This document shows positions 25,181-33,831 of a stretch of 64,000 nt of DNA, one piece after another. The DNA is from DSNY01 sp040752195 (GTDB taxonomy: Bacteria > Pseudomonadota > Gammaproteobacteria > Burkholderiales > Burkholderiaceae_F). The stretch is from contig JBFMFC010000011.1 of the NCBI GenBank assembly GCA_040752195.1, positions 1 to 64,000 on the forward strand. Reading direction: 5' to 3'. A program made the position numbers and the translations under genes. The stretch's first letter is position 1. Every line of letters starts with the position of its first letter. The notes under the pieces were generated by a model. It worked only from the letters and a program-made list of their open reading frames with translations, did no database searches and was not told where the DNA came from.

Positions 25181-28100
25181 ATGTTCTCCCGCTTCTTCAT
25201 CGACCGCCCGATCTTTGCCGCGGTGCTGTCGATCTTCATCGTGCTCGCGGGGCTGGCGGCGATGCGCAGCCTGCCGATCGCGCAGTACCCGGAGATCGCA
25301 CCGCCGGTGGTCACGGTGCAGGCGATCTATCCGGGCGCCTCGGCCGACGTGATCGAAAAGACGGTCGCCGCGCCGCTGGAAAACGCGATCAACGGCGTCG
25401 AGGGCATGCTGTACATGAGCTCGAACTCGTCGTCGAACGGCGTCGTGCAGATCCAGGTGACCTTCGAGATCGGCGCCGACGTCGACCAGGCGGCGCTGAA
25501 CGTGAACAACCGCGTCAAGCAGGCCGAGTCGCGGCTGCCGCAGGAAGTGAGGCGGCAGGGCGTCACGGTCGAGAAGGGCTCGTCGAGCTTCCTGCAGGTC
25601 ATCGCCTTTTACTCGCCCGACAACCGCTACGGCGACCTGTACACGTCGAACTACGTGACGCTGAACGTGCTCGACGAACTGAAGCGCATCCCCGGCACGA
25701 CCAACGTGCAGATCTTCGGCGCGAAGGATTACGCGATGCGGATCTGGGTGCGACCGGACCGCCTTGCGCAACTGCGGCTCACGACCGGCGACGTCGCGCG
25801 CGCGATCAACGAACAGAACGCGCAATTCGCCGCCGGCAAGGTCGGGCAGGCGCCGTACGGCGGGCAGCAGGACCTCGTCTACACGGTCACGACGCAGGGA
25901 CGGCTGGCCGACCCGAAGGAGTTCGAAGAGATCATCGTTCGCTCGAGTCCCGGCGGTGCCGCGATCCGGCTCAAGGACGTCGCGCGCGTCGAGCTGGGCA
26001 GCAAGGACTACGAGTTCAACGGCACGTACAACGGCAGGAGCGCGACGCTGGTCGGCGTCTTCCTGCAGCCGGGGGCGAACGCGCTTGAGGTGGCGGGCGA
26101 GGTCAAGCGGACGGTCGCGCGACTGGCGGAGCGCTTCCCGCAGGGGCTGTCGTACGCGATCGCGTACGACACGACACGCTTCGTCGAGGTGTCGATCCGC
26201 GAGGTCGTCAAGACGCTCGGCGAGGCGATGCTGCTGGTGATCGCGGTCGTGTTCCTGTTCCTGCAGAACTGGCGCGCGACGCTGATCCCGATCGTCGCGG
26301 TGCCGGTGTCGCTGATCGGCACCTTCGCCGGGCTGTACCTGCTCGGCTACTCGATCAACACGCTGACGCTGTTCGGCATGGTGCTCGCGATCGGCATCGT
26401 CGTCGACGACGCGATCGTCGTGCTGGAGAACGTCGAACGCATCATGCACGAGGAGAAGCTGGGTGCGCGCGAGGCGGCGATCGAGGCGATGCGCGAGGTG
26501 AGCGGACCGGTCGTCGCGATCGTTCTGGTGCTGGTGTCGGTGTTCGTGCCGATCGCCTTCCTCGGCGGGCTCACGGGCGAGCTGTACCGCCAGTTCGCGA
26601 TCACGATCTCGATCTCGGTGGTGATCTCGGGGATCGTCGCGCTGACGCTGACGCCGGCGCTGTGCGTGATGATCCTGAGAAACGAGCACAAGGCGCCGTG
26701 GCCGCTCTTCCGCTGGTTCAACCGCTGGTTCGGCCGCGTGACCGGCCGCTACGTCTCGGGCGTGACCTGGATGATCCGGCGCGGCGCGCGCGGGGTCGCG
26801 CTGTTCGCCGGCATGGTCCTGGTGACCGCGGGGCTGTGGCGCGCGACACCCGGATCGCTCGTTCCCGACGAGGATCAGGGTTTCTACATCGCCGCGGTGA
26901 TCCTGCCCGACGGTGCCTCGCTGCAGCGGACCGACAGGGTCACGCGCGAAGTCACCGAGATCCTGCAGAAGAACCCCGTCAATCAGGACGTCGTCGCCTT
27001 CACCGGCTTCGACTTCCTCGGCGGCAGCTTCCGCAACAACGCGGCGACCATCTTCGTCACCCAGAAACACTGGGACGAGCGCGACGTGACGACGCCGCAA
27101 CTGGTCGGCGAGTTCTTCATGCAGACGGGCCACATCAAGGAAGCGCTGGTGCTCGCGTTCGCGCCGCCGCCGATCTTCGGCATCGGAACCGCCGGCGGCT
27201 ACGAGCTGTATCTGCAGAACCGCGGCGACGGCGGACCGGCGAAGACGCAGGAAGTGCTGCAGCAGTTCCTCGGCCGGCTGAATTCCGACCCGATGCTGGG
27301 CGGCGCGCAGACGCTGTGGCGCGCGAACGTGCCGCAGCTTCGCGTCGACGTCGACCGCGAGAAGGCCAAGTCGCTCGGCGTGCCGGTCGACGAGGTGTTC
27401 AACACGCTCGCGTCGACGCTCGGCTACTACTACGTCAACGACTTCAATCGCTACGGCCGCACGTGGCAGGTGCTGATGAGCGCGGAGCCGCAATACCGCA
27501 GCCGGCCCGACGACATCGGCGCGGTGTGGGTGCGCTCCGAACGCGGCGAGATGGTGCCGCTGCGCTCGCTCGCGAACGTCCGCTACTCGTCGGGGCCGGA
27601 CTCGCTCGACCGCTTCAACAACCTGCCCGCGGTCAAGATCTTCGGTCAGGGCGCGCCGGGCGTGAGCACCGGGCAGGCGATCGCGCGCGTCGAGGCGATC
27701 GCGGCGGCAACGCTGCCCGCGGACTTCAGCTTCGACTGGGGCGGCGCGTCGTTCCAGGAGAAGAAGTCCGGCGGCGCCGGCGGCCTGGCGCTCGCGATGG
27801 CCGCGATCATGGTGTTCCTGATCCTCGCCGCGCTGTACGAGCGCTGGTCGCTGCCGCTGTCGGTTCTGCTCGCGCTGCCGTTCGGCACGTTCGGCGCGCT
27901 CGCCGCCGTGTGGGTCGGCGGGTATCTGAACATGTTCCTCGGCCGCGCGCCGCTCGCCAACGACGTGTACTTCCAGATCGGGCTGGTCACGCTGCTGGGA
28001 CTCGCGGCCAAGAACGCGATCCTGATCGTCGAGTTCGCGGTGCTGAAGGTACGCGAGGGCTATTCGGCCGCGGCCGCGGCGATCGAAGCGGCGCGGCTAC

Positions 28101-28399
28101 GCTTCCGGCCGATCCTGATGACTTCGCTCGCGTTCATCCTCGGCGTGCTGCCGCTGGTGATCTCCACGGGCGCCGGCGCCGGCGCGCGGCATTCGGTCGG
28201 CACCGGCGTGATGGGCGGCATGATGGCGGCGACCTTCCTCGCGATCTTCTTCATCCCGCTGTTCTTCAAGATCCTGACCGACCGCAGCCTGCGCGAGCGC
28301 CGTTCGGCCTCCGAGCTGTACGCGGAGGTCGCCGAAGGCGAACGCCGCAGCGCCGAGATGCACGCGACCGCGATCGCGGTGATGGAGGGCAAACGATGA
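25181..28399 (+). CDS. RND multidrug efflux pump, HAE1 family (AcrB/MexB-like)
   Basis: The protein has 1072 aa and starts MFSRFFIDRPIFAAVLSIFIVLAG. It has twelve transmembrane helices in two repeats (first helix, then clusters around 335-560 and 870-1040), with two large periplasmic loops. The TM4 proton-relay motif GIVVDDAIVVLENVERIMHEE carries the two essential Asp, and the TM10 Lys is in LGLAAKNAILIVEFA. It should export amphipathic compounds as a trimer using the proton gradient; substrates cannot be predicted. It overlaps the outer-membrane gene by four bases. Confidence 0.95.
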   Translation: MFSRFFIDRPIFAAVLSIFIVLAGLAAMRSLPIAQYPEIAPPVVTVQAIYPGASADVIEKTVAAPLENAINGVEGMLYMSSNSSSNGVVQIQVTFEIGADVDQAALNVNNRVKQAESRLPQEVRRQGVTVEKGSSSFLQVIAFYSPDNRYGDLYTSNYVTLNVLDELKRIPGTTNVQIFGAKDYAMRIWVRPDRLAQLRLTTGDVARAINEQNAQFAAGKVGQAPYGGQQDLVYTVTTQGRLADPKEFEEIIVRSSPGGAAIRLKDVARVELGSKDYEFNGTYNGRSATLVGVFLQPGANALEVAGEVKRTVARLAERFPQGLSYAIAYDTTRFVEVSIREVVKTLGEAMLLVIAVVFLFLQNWRATLIPIVAVPVSLIGTFAGLYLLGYSINTLTLFGMVLAIGIVVDDAIVVLENVERIMHEEKLGAREAAIEAMREVSGPVVAIVLVLVSVFVPIAFLGGLTGELYRQFAITISISVVISGIVALTLTPALCVMILRNEHKAPWPLFRWFNRWFGRVTGRYVSGVTWMIRRGARGVALFAGMVLVTAGLWRATPGSLVPDEDQGFYIAAVILPDGASLQRTDRVTREVTEILQKNPVNQDVVAFTGFDFLGGSFRNNAATIFVTQKHWDERDVTTPQLVGEFFMQTGHIKEALVLAFAPPPIFGIGTAGGYELYLQNRGDGGPAKTQEVLQQFLGRLNSDPMLGGAQTLWRANVPQLRVDVDREKAKSLGVPVDEVFNTLASTLGYYYVNDFNRYGRTWQVLMSAEPQYRSRPDDIGAVWVRSERGEMVPLRSLANVRYSSGPDSLDRFNNLPAVKIFGQGAPGVSTGQAIARVEAIAAATLPADFSFDWGGASFQEKKSGGAGGLALAMAAIMVFLILAALYERWSLPLSVLLALPFGTFGALAAVWVGGYLNMFLGRAPLANDVYFQIGLVTLLGLAAKNAILIVEFAVLKVREGYSAAAAAIEAARLRFRPILMTSLAFILGVLPLVISTGAGAGARHSVGTGVMGGMMAATFLAIFFIPLFFKILTDRSLRERRSASELYAEVAEGERRSAEMHATAIAVMEGKR

Positions 28400-29808
28400 A
28401 GCCGGCCCGCACGCTCGCCGCGCTGGCGGTCGCGTCGCTGCTGGCCGCCTGCGCGACGACCGAGACGGCGAAACCCGCGCTCGACCTGCCGGAGGCGACC
28501 GGACAGGCGCCGATCGGGCTCGACCGTTGGTGGGCGCTTTTCAACGATGCGCAGCTCACCGCGCTGATCGACGAGGCGCTCGCCAACAACCTCGACCTGC
28601 GCGCGGCCGCGGCGCGAATCGACGAAGCGCGCGCCAATCTGCGGCTCGCGCGCTCGGCGCTCTTTCCTTCGCTCGACGTCGCCGCCAGCTCGAACCGCAG
28701 CAAGCGCAGCGAAGCGACCGCGCTGCGGCAGGGCCCGCCGTTCACGTCGACGACGCACACCCTCGGCCTCACGGCCGCGTACGAAGTCGACCTGTGGGGC
28801 CGGCTGCGTTCGGGGCGGAACGCCGCCGACGCGAACGTGCTCGCGGCGAGCTACGACGCGCAGACCGTTCGCATCGCGCTCGCCGCGCAGGTTGCGACGA
28901 CCTACTTCTCGCTGCGCGCGTTCGACGCCGAGCTCGCGCTGACGCGCGCCACGCTCGCGACCCGCGACGAGAATGTCCGCCTGCAGCAGCGCCGGCGCGA
29001 GGCGGGGGTGGCGAGCGACTTCGAGCTCGCGCAGGCCGAAGCGGAACGCGCGGCGGTCGCCGCGGTGGTGCCGCCGCTCGAGCGCGCGGTCGCGCAGACC
29101 GAAGCCGCGCTTGCGGTGCTCGCCGGACGCGGCGCGCGCGCCGTCTTCGCACCGCAGGTCGCACGTGGCGTCGACTTGGAGAAGTTCGACCCCGGCCCGG
29201 ACGTGCCGCCCGGACTACCGTCGGACCTGCTCGAGCGGCGCCCCGACGTGCGCCGTGCCGAAGCCGCACTCGTCGCGGCCGACGCGCGCATCGCCGAGGC
29301 GCGCGCGCAGTACTTCCCGTCGCTCGCGCTGACGGCATCGCTCGGCGGCGAAAGCGCCGAACTGTCCGACCTGCTGACGAGCCCTGCGCGCGTCTGGTCG
29401 ATCGCGGCGGGGCTCGTGCAGCCGATCGTCGGCGCCAAACGCATCGGCGCGCAGGTCGATGCGGCGACCGCGCGGCGCGAGCAGGCGGCGCTCGGCTACC
29501 AGCAGGCGGTGCAGGCGGCGTTGCGCGACGTGCACGACGCGCTGGTCGCGCACCGCGGCGCGCGCGCGGCGCTCGCCGCGCAGGACGAGCGCCGCGCCAG
29601 GCTCAGCGAGGCGCTGCGGCTGGCCGAGCTGCGCTATCGCGGCGGCTACTCGAGCTACCTCGAAGTGCTCGACGCGCAGCGCGGGCTGCTCGCCGCCGAG
29701 CGCGAGCGCATCGCCGCGCTGCGCGACCGCCAGGCCGCACTCGTCGATCTGTACAAGGCGTTGGGCGGCGGCTGGTCTGCCAACGCCTTCGCGACGCGTT
29801 TGCGGTAA
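28396..29808 (+). CDS. RND outer membrane factor, NodT family
   Basis: The protein has 470 aa. A lipoprotein signal (LAALAVASLLAACATT, Cys near residue 18) is followed by two homologous outer-membrane efflux domains, each with long helices and short strands. WWALFNDAQLTALIDEALANNLDLRAAAARIDEAR and LPSDLLERRPDVRRAEAALVAADARIAEARAQYFPSL are diagnostic for OprM/NodT proteins. It forms the trimeric channel that completes the tripartite pump. It overlaps the pump gene by ATGA. Confidence 0.93.
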   Translation: MKPARTLAALAVASLLAACATTETAKPALDLPEATGQAPIGLDRWWALFNDAQLTALIDEALANNLDLRAAAARIDEARANLRLARSALFPSLDVAASSNRSKRSEATALRQGPPFTSTTHTLGLTAAYEVDLWGRLRSGRNAADANVLAASYDAQTVRIALAAQVATTYFSLRAFDAELALTRATLATRDENVRLQQRRREAGVASDFELAQAEAERAAVAAVVPPLERAVAQTEAALAVLAGRGARAVFAPQVARGVDLEKFDPGPDVPPGLPSDLLERRPDVRRAEAALVAADARIAEARAQYFPSLALTASLGGESAELSDLLTSPARVWSIAAGLVQPIVGAKRIGAQVDAATARREQAALGYQQAVQAALRDVHDALVAHRGARAALAAQDERRARLSEALRLAELRYRGGYSSYLEVLDAQRGLLAAERERIAALRDRQAALVDLYKALGGGWSANAFATRLR

Positions 29809-29855
29809 CCGAGCGAGTGCGGGCACGCGCCTTGCTGGTCGCAGGCAGGGACGGA

Positions 29856-29882
29856 CCGCGGTGCGCAGCCGCGGCCCGTTTT
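29856..29882 (+). terminator. Intrinsic terminator after the RND operon
   Basis: CCGCGG (29856-29861) and CCGCGG (29869-29874) form a 6-bp stem, extended by GG/CC across one mismatch, with a 7-nt loop. TTTT follows at 29879-29882. It lies between the outer-membrane factor stop and nasT. Confidence 0.5.
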
Positions 29883-29916
29883 CGCCATCGCGAACGACGG
29901 TCAACGGAGGCTCGCT

Positions 29917-30513
29917 TTGCACGACGATCTGCCGCCCCGGCTGCGCGTGCTGCTGGTCGACGACGGCGCCGGGCGCGCCAATGCGCTGCGCAGCGCGCTC
30001 GCGCGCCTGGACTGCGACGTCGTCGGCGTGCTCGATTCGCCGCTGCTGATCCACGACTGCGTGCAGCGGCTGCGGCCCGACGTGGTGATCGTCGACAGCG
30101 ACTCGCCGTCGCGCGACACGCTGGAGAATCTGTCGGCGCTGTCGGCGCGCATGCCGCGCCCGGTCGTCGTCTTCACGGACGACCCGAACCGCGCGGTGAT
30201 GCAGCGTGCGCTCGCCGCGGGCGTCAGCGCGTACGTCGTCGCCGGCATGCAGCCGCAGCGGCTCGCCGCGGTGCTGAACGTCGCGATCGCGCGCTTCGAA
30301 CAGGAAGCCGCGCTGAAGACCGAACTGGCGCACGCGAAGGAGCAGCTCGCCGCGCGCAAGCGCATCGAACAGGCCAAGGGCATCCTGATGGCGAGCCGCG
30401 GGCTCGACGAAAACGCCGCGTACGCGCAGCTTCGCCGCCTCGCGATGGATCGCAAGGTCAAGCTCGTCGAGATCGCCGACCGGATCATCGAAGCGAAGTC
30501 GCTGCTGTCCTGA
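29917..30513 (+). CDS. nasT: NasT, ANTAR-domain antitermination regulator of nitrate assimilation
   Basis: The protein has 198 aa. An N-terminal receiver-like domain (VLLVDDGAGRANALRSAL, DVVIVDSDSPSRDTL) precedes a C-terminal ANTAR three-helix RNA-binding domain (LAARKRIEQAKGILMASRG, then AYAQLRRLAMDRKVKLVEIADRI). NasT binds paired hairpins in nas leader RNA and prevents termination. The start is TTG 29917, six bases after a perfect GGAGG; no ATG or GTG fits better. In known systems NasS, a nitrate-binding NrtA homologue, restrains NasT; no nasS lies here. The predicted RNA target is 180 bp downstream in the nrtA leader. Confidence 0.9.
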   Translation: MHDDLPPRLRVLLVDDGAGRANALRSALARLDCDVVGVLDSPLLIHDCVQRLRPDVVIVDSDSPSRDTLENLSALSARMPRPVVVFTDDPNRAVMQRALAAGVSAYVVAGMQPQRLAAVLNVAIARFEQEAALKTELAHAKEQLAARKRIEQAKGILMASRGLDENAAYAQLRRLAMDRKVKLVEIADRIIEAKSLLS

Positions 30514-30538
30514 AGGCACGCACGCACGCGCGACGCGT

Positions 30539-30578
30539 GCTGGTGCATCCGCCCCGCCGCGCGCCTTCCGCTGGTGCA
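30539..30578 (+). promoter_or_regulatory. Possible NtrC-type enhancer half-sites
   Basis: GCTGGTGCA occurs twice (30539-30547 and 30570-30578), 31 bp or three helical turns apart and about 90-130 bp upstream of the sigma-54 element. GGTGCA is half of the NtrC consensus TGCACC-N5-GGTGCA; the left halves are poorly conserved. The position fits an enhancer. Confidence 0.4.
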
Positions 30579-30667
30579 CGGCCGCACCGCTGGCGCGCCG
30601 CTCGGTCGAGCCGTGCGACCGGCGCACTTCCTCATCAAATCAACGCGTTGAGCGAGCCGGATGCCGC

Positions 30668-30683
30668 TGGCACGGCAACTGCT
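30668..30683 (+). promoter_or_regulatory. Sigma-54 (-24/-12) promoter of the nitrate operon
   Basis: TGGCACGGCAACTGCT matches TGGCACG-N4-TTGCW at all defined positions but one (CTGC for TTGC). The GG and GC doublets have exact -24/-12 spacing. Transcription would begin near 30694, only a few bases before the first leader hairpin. It implies nitrogen control through NtrC. Confidence 0.65.
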
Positions 30684-30696
30684 TTGTACGTTGCGC

Positions 30697-30738
30697 CGGC
30701 CACGACGGTGTGGCCGCAATAACGGACAACGGCGTCCG
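30697..30738 (+). ncRNA. ANTAR-target leader RNA (two hexaloop hairpins)
   Basis: The first hairpin is CGGCCAC-GACGGT-GTGGCCG (30697-30716; 7-bp stem). After a 6-nt linker the second is CGGAC-AACGGC-GTCCG (30723-30738; 5-bp stem). Known ANTAR targets are two small hairpins with 6-nt loops having A at position 1 and G at position 4. The second loop fits fully; the first has G at position 4 but G at position 1. The 3' half of the second hairpin is also the 5' arm of the downstream terminator, as required for antitermination by NasT. Confidence 0.7.
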
Positions 30739-30786
30739 CTGTCGGCGCGCGATGGGCGCGACGACAGCGCGATGCCGTTTTTTTTT
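30730..30786 (+). terminator. Leader intrinsic terminator (attenuator) before nrtA
   Basis: A long imperfect stem pairs 30730-30746 (CGGCGTC then CGCTGTCG) with 30762-30777 (CGACAGCG then CGATGCCG), extended inward by CGCG/CGCG. Nine T follow at 30778-30786. It stops 28 nt before the nrtA start codon, so it would block the whole nrt-nir-nas operon unless NasT stabilises the overlapping hairpin at 30723-30738. Confidence 0.75.
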
Positions 30787-30814
30787 GTGTCGACCAGCCG
30801 TATCGGAGAGCCGC

Positions 30815-32080
30815 ATGGCGGAGCGAAAGGACACGGGACCGATGAGCGCACCGCGCCGCAGATTCATCAAGACGTCGGCGGCCGCCGCGGCTGCACTCGG
30901 CAGCGCGCAGGCGGTGCAGCCCATGGCGTACGCGGCGGGGTCCGACGCACCCGAGAAGAAGGAGGTGCGGATCGGCTTCATCCCGCTGACCGACTGCGCG
31001 TCGGTGGTGATGGCGGCGGTCAACCAGTTCGATGCCAAGTACGGCATCCGGATCGTGCCGACCAAGGAAGCGTCGTGGGCCGCCGTGCGCGACAAGCTGG
31101 TCAACGGCGAGCTGGACGCGGCGCACGTGCTCTATGGCCTCGTCTACGGCGTGCACGTGGGCATCGGCGGGCCGAAGAAGGACATGGCGGTGCTGATGAC
31201 GATCAACAACAACGGCCAGGCGATCACGCTGTCGAAGAAGCTCGCCGAGCAGGGCGCCGTCGACGGCGCGAGCCTGAAGAAGCTGATGGACCGAGACAAG
31301 CGCGAGTTCACGTTCGCGCAGACCTTTCCGACCGGCACGCATGCGATGTGGCTGTACTACTGGCTCGCAGCCAACGGCATCAACCCGTTCACGGACGCGA
31401 AGGTCATCACGGTGCCACCGCCGCAGATGGTCGCCAACATGCGCGTCGGCAACATGGACGGCTATTGCGTCGGCGAACCGTGGAACCACCGCGCGATCGC
31501 CGACGGCATCGGCATCACCGCGGTCACCTCGCAGGACATCTGGAAGGATCATCCGGAAAAGGTGCTCGGCACCACCGCCGAGTTCGTGCAGAAGAACCCG
31601 AACACCTGCCGCGCGATGATCGCCGCGGTGCTGGAGGCGAGCCGCTGGATCGACGCCAGCCTGTCGAACCGGCTGAAGATGGCGGAGACGATCGCCGACA
31701 AGGCCTATGTCAACACGTCGGTCGACGTGATCAACCAACGCATCCTCGGCCGCTACCAGAACGGGCTGGGCAAGACCTGGGACGACCCAAACCACATGAA
31801 GTTCTTCAATGACGGCTACGTCAACTTCCCGTACCTGTCGGACGGCATGTGGTTCCTGACCCAGCACCGGCGCTGGGGACTGCTGAAAAGCGACGTCGAT
31901 TATCTGGCGATGGCGCGAGCGGTCAACCGCATCGACCTCTACAAAGACGCCGCGGCAGCGGCCAGGGTTGCGGTGCCGAAGGACGTGCTGCGCACGTCCA
32001 AGCTGATCGACGGCGTCGTCTGGGACGGCAAGAACCCGGCGCAGTACGCGGCCGGGTTCAAGGTCCGCGCGCTCGCCTAA
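30815..32080 (+). CDS. nrtA: NrtA, nitrate ABC transporter substrate-binding protein
   Basis: The protein has 421 aa. A Tat-type signal (RRRFIKTSAAAAAALGSA) leads to a periplasmic binding domain of the CmpA/NrtA family (VRIGFIPLTDCASVVMAAV, TIFPTGTHAMWLYYWL-like segment near residue 175, DGYCVGEPWNHRAI). It binds nitrate or nitrite and delivers it to NrtB. ATG 30815 has GGAGAG six bases upstream; ATG 30842 is the alternative and begins just before the twin arginines. First gene of the operon behind the NasT-controlled leader. Tat export distinguishes it from the cytoplasmic sensor NasS. Confidence 0.93.
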   Translation: MAERKDTGPMSAPRRRFIKTSAAAAAALGSAQAVQPMAYAAGSDAPEKKEVRIGFIPLTDCASVVMAAVNQFDAKYGIRIVPTKEASWAAVRDKLVNGELDAAHVLYGLVYGVHVGIGGPKKDMAVLMTINNNGQAITLSKKLAEQGAVDGASLKKLMDRDKREFTFAQTFPTGTHAMWLYYWLAANGINPFTDAKVITVPPPQMVANMRVGNMDGYCVGEPWNHRAIADGIGITAVTSQDIWKDHPEKVLGTTAEFVQKNPNTCRAMIAAVLEASRWIDASLSNRLKMAETIADKAYVNTSVDVINQRILGRYQNGLGKTWDDPNHMKFFNDGYVNFPYLSDGMWFLTQHRRWGLLKSDVDYLAMARAVNRIDLYKDAAAAARVAVPKDVLRTSKLIDGVVWDGKNPAQYAAGFKVRALA

Positions 32081-32088
32081 GGGGCCGT

Positions 32089-33015
32089 ATGCATGCGCTG
32101 ATTTCGGATTCCCGCGCCGGAGGTGCCGACGTGCAGACGCGCGCGGCGAGCGCATCGGGCGGTCCGGCGAACGCCGCCGTCGTCGCCGCGCCGGCAGCCG
32201 GTCGCCTGACGCCGGCCGAGCGCGCGCAGGAGGCGCAGCGGCGCGCGCTGCGTGCGTCGCTGGCGAGGATCGTCGCCCCGCTGCTCGGCCTGCTGCTGCT
32301 GGCGCTGCTGTGGCACGCGGTGGCGCGGGTCGGCGGCCAGCTGCCGACACCGGCGATGACTTGGGACGCGGCCGTGCAGGTGTTTTCCGATCCCTTTTAT
32401 CGCAAGGGGCCGAACGACCAGGGCATCGGCTGGAACGTGCTGTCGTCGCTCGCCCGCGTCGGCGTCGGTTTCGGGCTGGCGGCGGCCGTCGGCATCCCGC
32501 TCGGCTTCGTGCTCGGGCGCTTCGCTTTCGCCGGCCGCATGGCCGCGCCGGTCGTCGCGCTGCTGCGGCCGGTGTCCCCGCTCGCTTGGCTGCCGATCGG
32601 TCTGCTGGTGTTCAAGGCCGCGCATCCGGCGGCGATCTGGACCATTTTCATCTGCTCGCTGTGGCCGATGATCATCAACACCGCCGTCGGCGTGCGCCAG
32701 GTCCCGCAGGAGTACCTGAACGTCGCGCGCGTGCTGAACCTCGGCGAATGGAAGGTCTTCGCCCGCATCCTGCTGCCGGCCGCGCTGCCTTTCGTGCTGA
32801 CCGGCGTGCGACTGTCGATCGGTGTGGCCTGGCTCGTGATCGTCGCCGCCGAGATGCTCACCGGCGGCGTCGGCATCGGCTTCTGGGTGTGGGACGAGTG
32901 GAACAACCTGAACGTGCGGCACATCATCATCGCGATCTTCGTGATCGGCGTCGTCGGCCTCGTCCTCGACGGCGCACTGCTGCTGCTGGCGCGCCGCTTC
33001 GAGTACGTGCGCTAG
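32089..33015 (+). CDS. nrtB: NrtB, nitrate ABC transporter permease
   Basis: The protein has 308 aa. The N-terminal 60 residues are hydrophilic and Ala-rich; six or so transmembrane helices follow. The BPD-type permease EAA loop is EYLNVARVLNLGEWKVFARILLPAALP (about residues 205-231). PVSPLAWLPIGLLVFK and NLNVRHIIIAIFVIGVVG are typical of NrtB. It starts 8 bp after nrtA at ATG 32089. Confidence 0.93.
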   Translation: MHALISDSRAGGADVQTRAASASGGPANAAVVAAPAAGRLTPAERAQEAQRRALRASLARIVAPLLGLLLLALLWHAVARVGGQLPTPAMTWDAAVQVFSDPFYRKGPNDQGIGWNVLSSLARVGVGFGLAAAVGIPLGFVLGRFAFAGRMAAPVVALLRPVSPLAWLPIGLLVFKAAHPAAIWTIFICSLWPMIINTAVGVRQVPQEYLNVARVLNLGEWKVFARILLPAALPFVLTGVRLSIGVAWLVIVAAEMLTGGVGIGFWVWDEWNNLNVRHIIIAIFVIGVVGLVLDGALLLLARRFEYVR

Positions 33016-33024
33016 GAGGTCCGC

Positions 33025-33831
33025 GTGTACGCCGATGGCCGTTTCCTGCACATCGAAGGCGCGGGCAAGTCGTTCGCCACTCGCGCCGGCGAGTTCGTCG
33101 CCCTGCGCGACATCCATCTGGACATCGCGCGCGGAGAGTTCGTCGCCGTCATCGGGCACTCCGGCTGCGGCAAATCCACGCTGCTGAACCTCGTGGCGGG
33201 GCTGCTGCAGCCCGACGCCGGCCTCGTCATCCTGGCCGGGCGCGAGGTGCGCGCGCCGGGACCGGACCGCGGTGTCGTGTTTCAGGGCCATTCGCTGCTG
33301 CCGTGGCTGACCTGCTTCGACAACGTCTACCTGGCGGTCGAGCGCGTCTTCGGCGATCGCGAGCCCAAGGCGCGGCTCGCCGAGCGCACGCATGCGGCGC
33401 TCGCACTGGTCGGTCTGGCGCACGCCGCGCACAAGCGACCGGGTGAGATCTCCGGCGGCATGAAGCAGCGTGTGGGCATCGCCCGCGCGCTCGCGATCGA
33501 ACCGAAGATGCTGCTGCTCGACGAGCCGTTCGGCGCGCTCGACGCGCTGACGAGAGCGCGGCTGCAGGACGAGCTGATGCGCATCGTCGCCGCCACCGGC
33601 TCGACCGTGCTGATGGTCACGCACGACGTGGACGAAGCCGTGCTGCTGGCGGACCGCATCGTGATGATGACCAACGGTCCGGCGGCGACGATCGGCGAGA
33701 TCCTGCCGGTGCCGCTGCCGCGGCCGCGCGACCGCCTCGAAATGGCGCAGCACCCGATCTACCTGCGCTGTCGCGAACGCGTACTGGAGTTTCTCTACCG
33801 CAAACAGACGCACGTGGAGGCGACCGTATGA
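33025..33831 (+). CDS. nrtC: NrtC/NrtD-type nitrate ABC transporter ATPase
   Basis: The protein has 268 aa with all ABC motifs: Walker A GHSGCGKST (about 44-52), Q-loop VVFQGHSLLPWLT, signature ISGGMKQRVGIARAL, Walker B MLLLDEPFGALD and the H-loop VTHDVDEA. It powers nitrate import with NrtAB. Unlike cyanobacterial NrtC it has no C-terminal NrtA-like regulatory domain, so it is the short single-domain form. The start is GTG 33025 behind a near-perfect TAGGAGGT. Its stop overlaps nirB by four bases. Confidence 0.92.
   Translation: MYADGRFLHIEGAGKSFATRAGEFVALRDIHLDIARGEFVAVIGHSGCGKSTLLNLVAGLLQPDAGLVILAGREVRAPGPDRGVVFQGHSLLPWLTCFDNVYLAVERVFGDREPKARLAERTHAALALVGLAHAAHKRPGEISGGMKQRVGIARALAIEPKMLLLDEPFGALDALTRARLQDELMRIVAATGSTVLMVTHDVDEAVLLADRIVMMTNGPAATIGEILPVPLPRPRDRLEMAQHPIYLRCRERVLEFLYRKQTHVEATV

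Noticed and set aside
24941..27493. 850-codon minus-strand frame inside the RND genes
   Set aside because: Antisense shadow of the RND pump; repetitive acidic/basic composition without a domain.
30573..30588. Hairpin GGTGC-ACGGCC-GCACC as a third ANTAR-type hairpin
   Set aside because: Its hexaloop has A1 and G4, but it lies upstream of the predicted sigma-54 start near 30694, so it would not be in that transcript. It coincides with the NtrC-like half-site instead.
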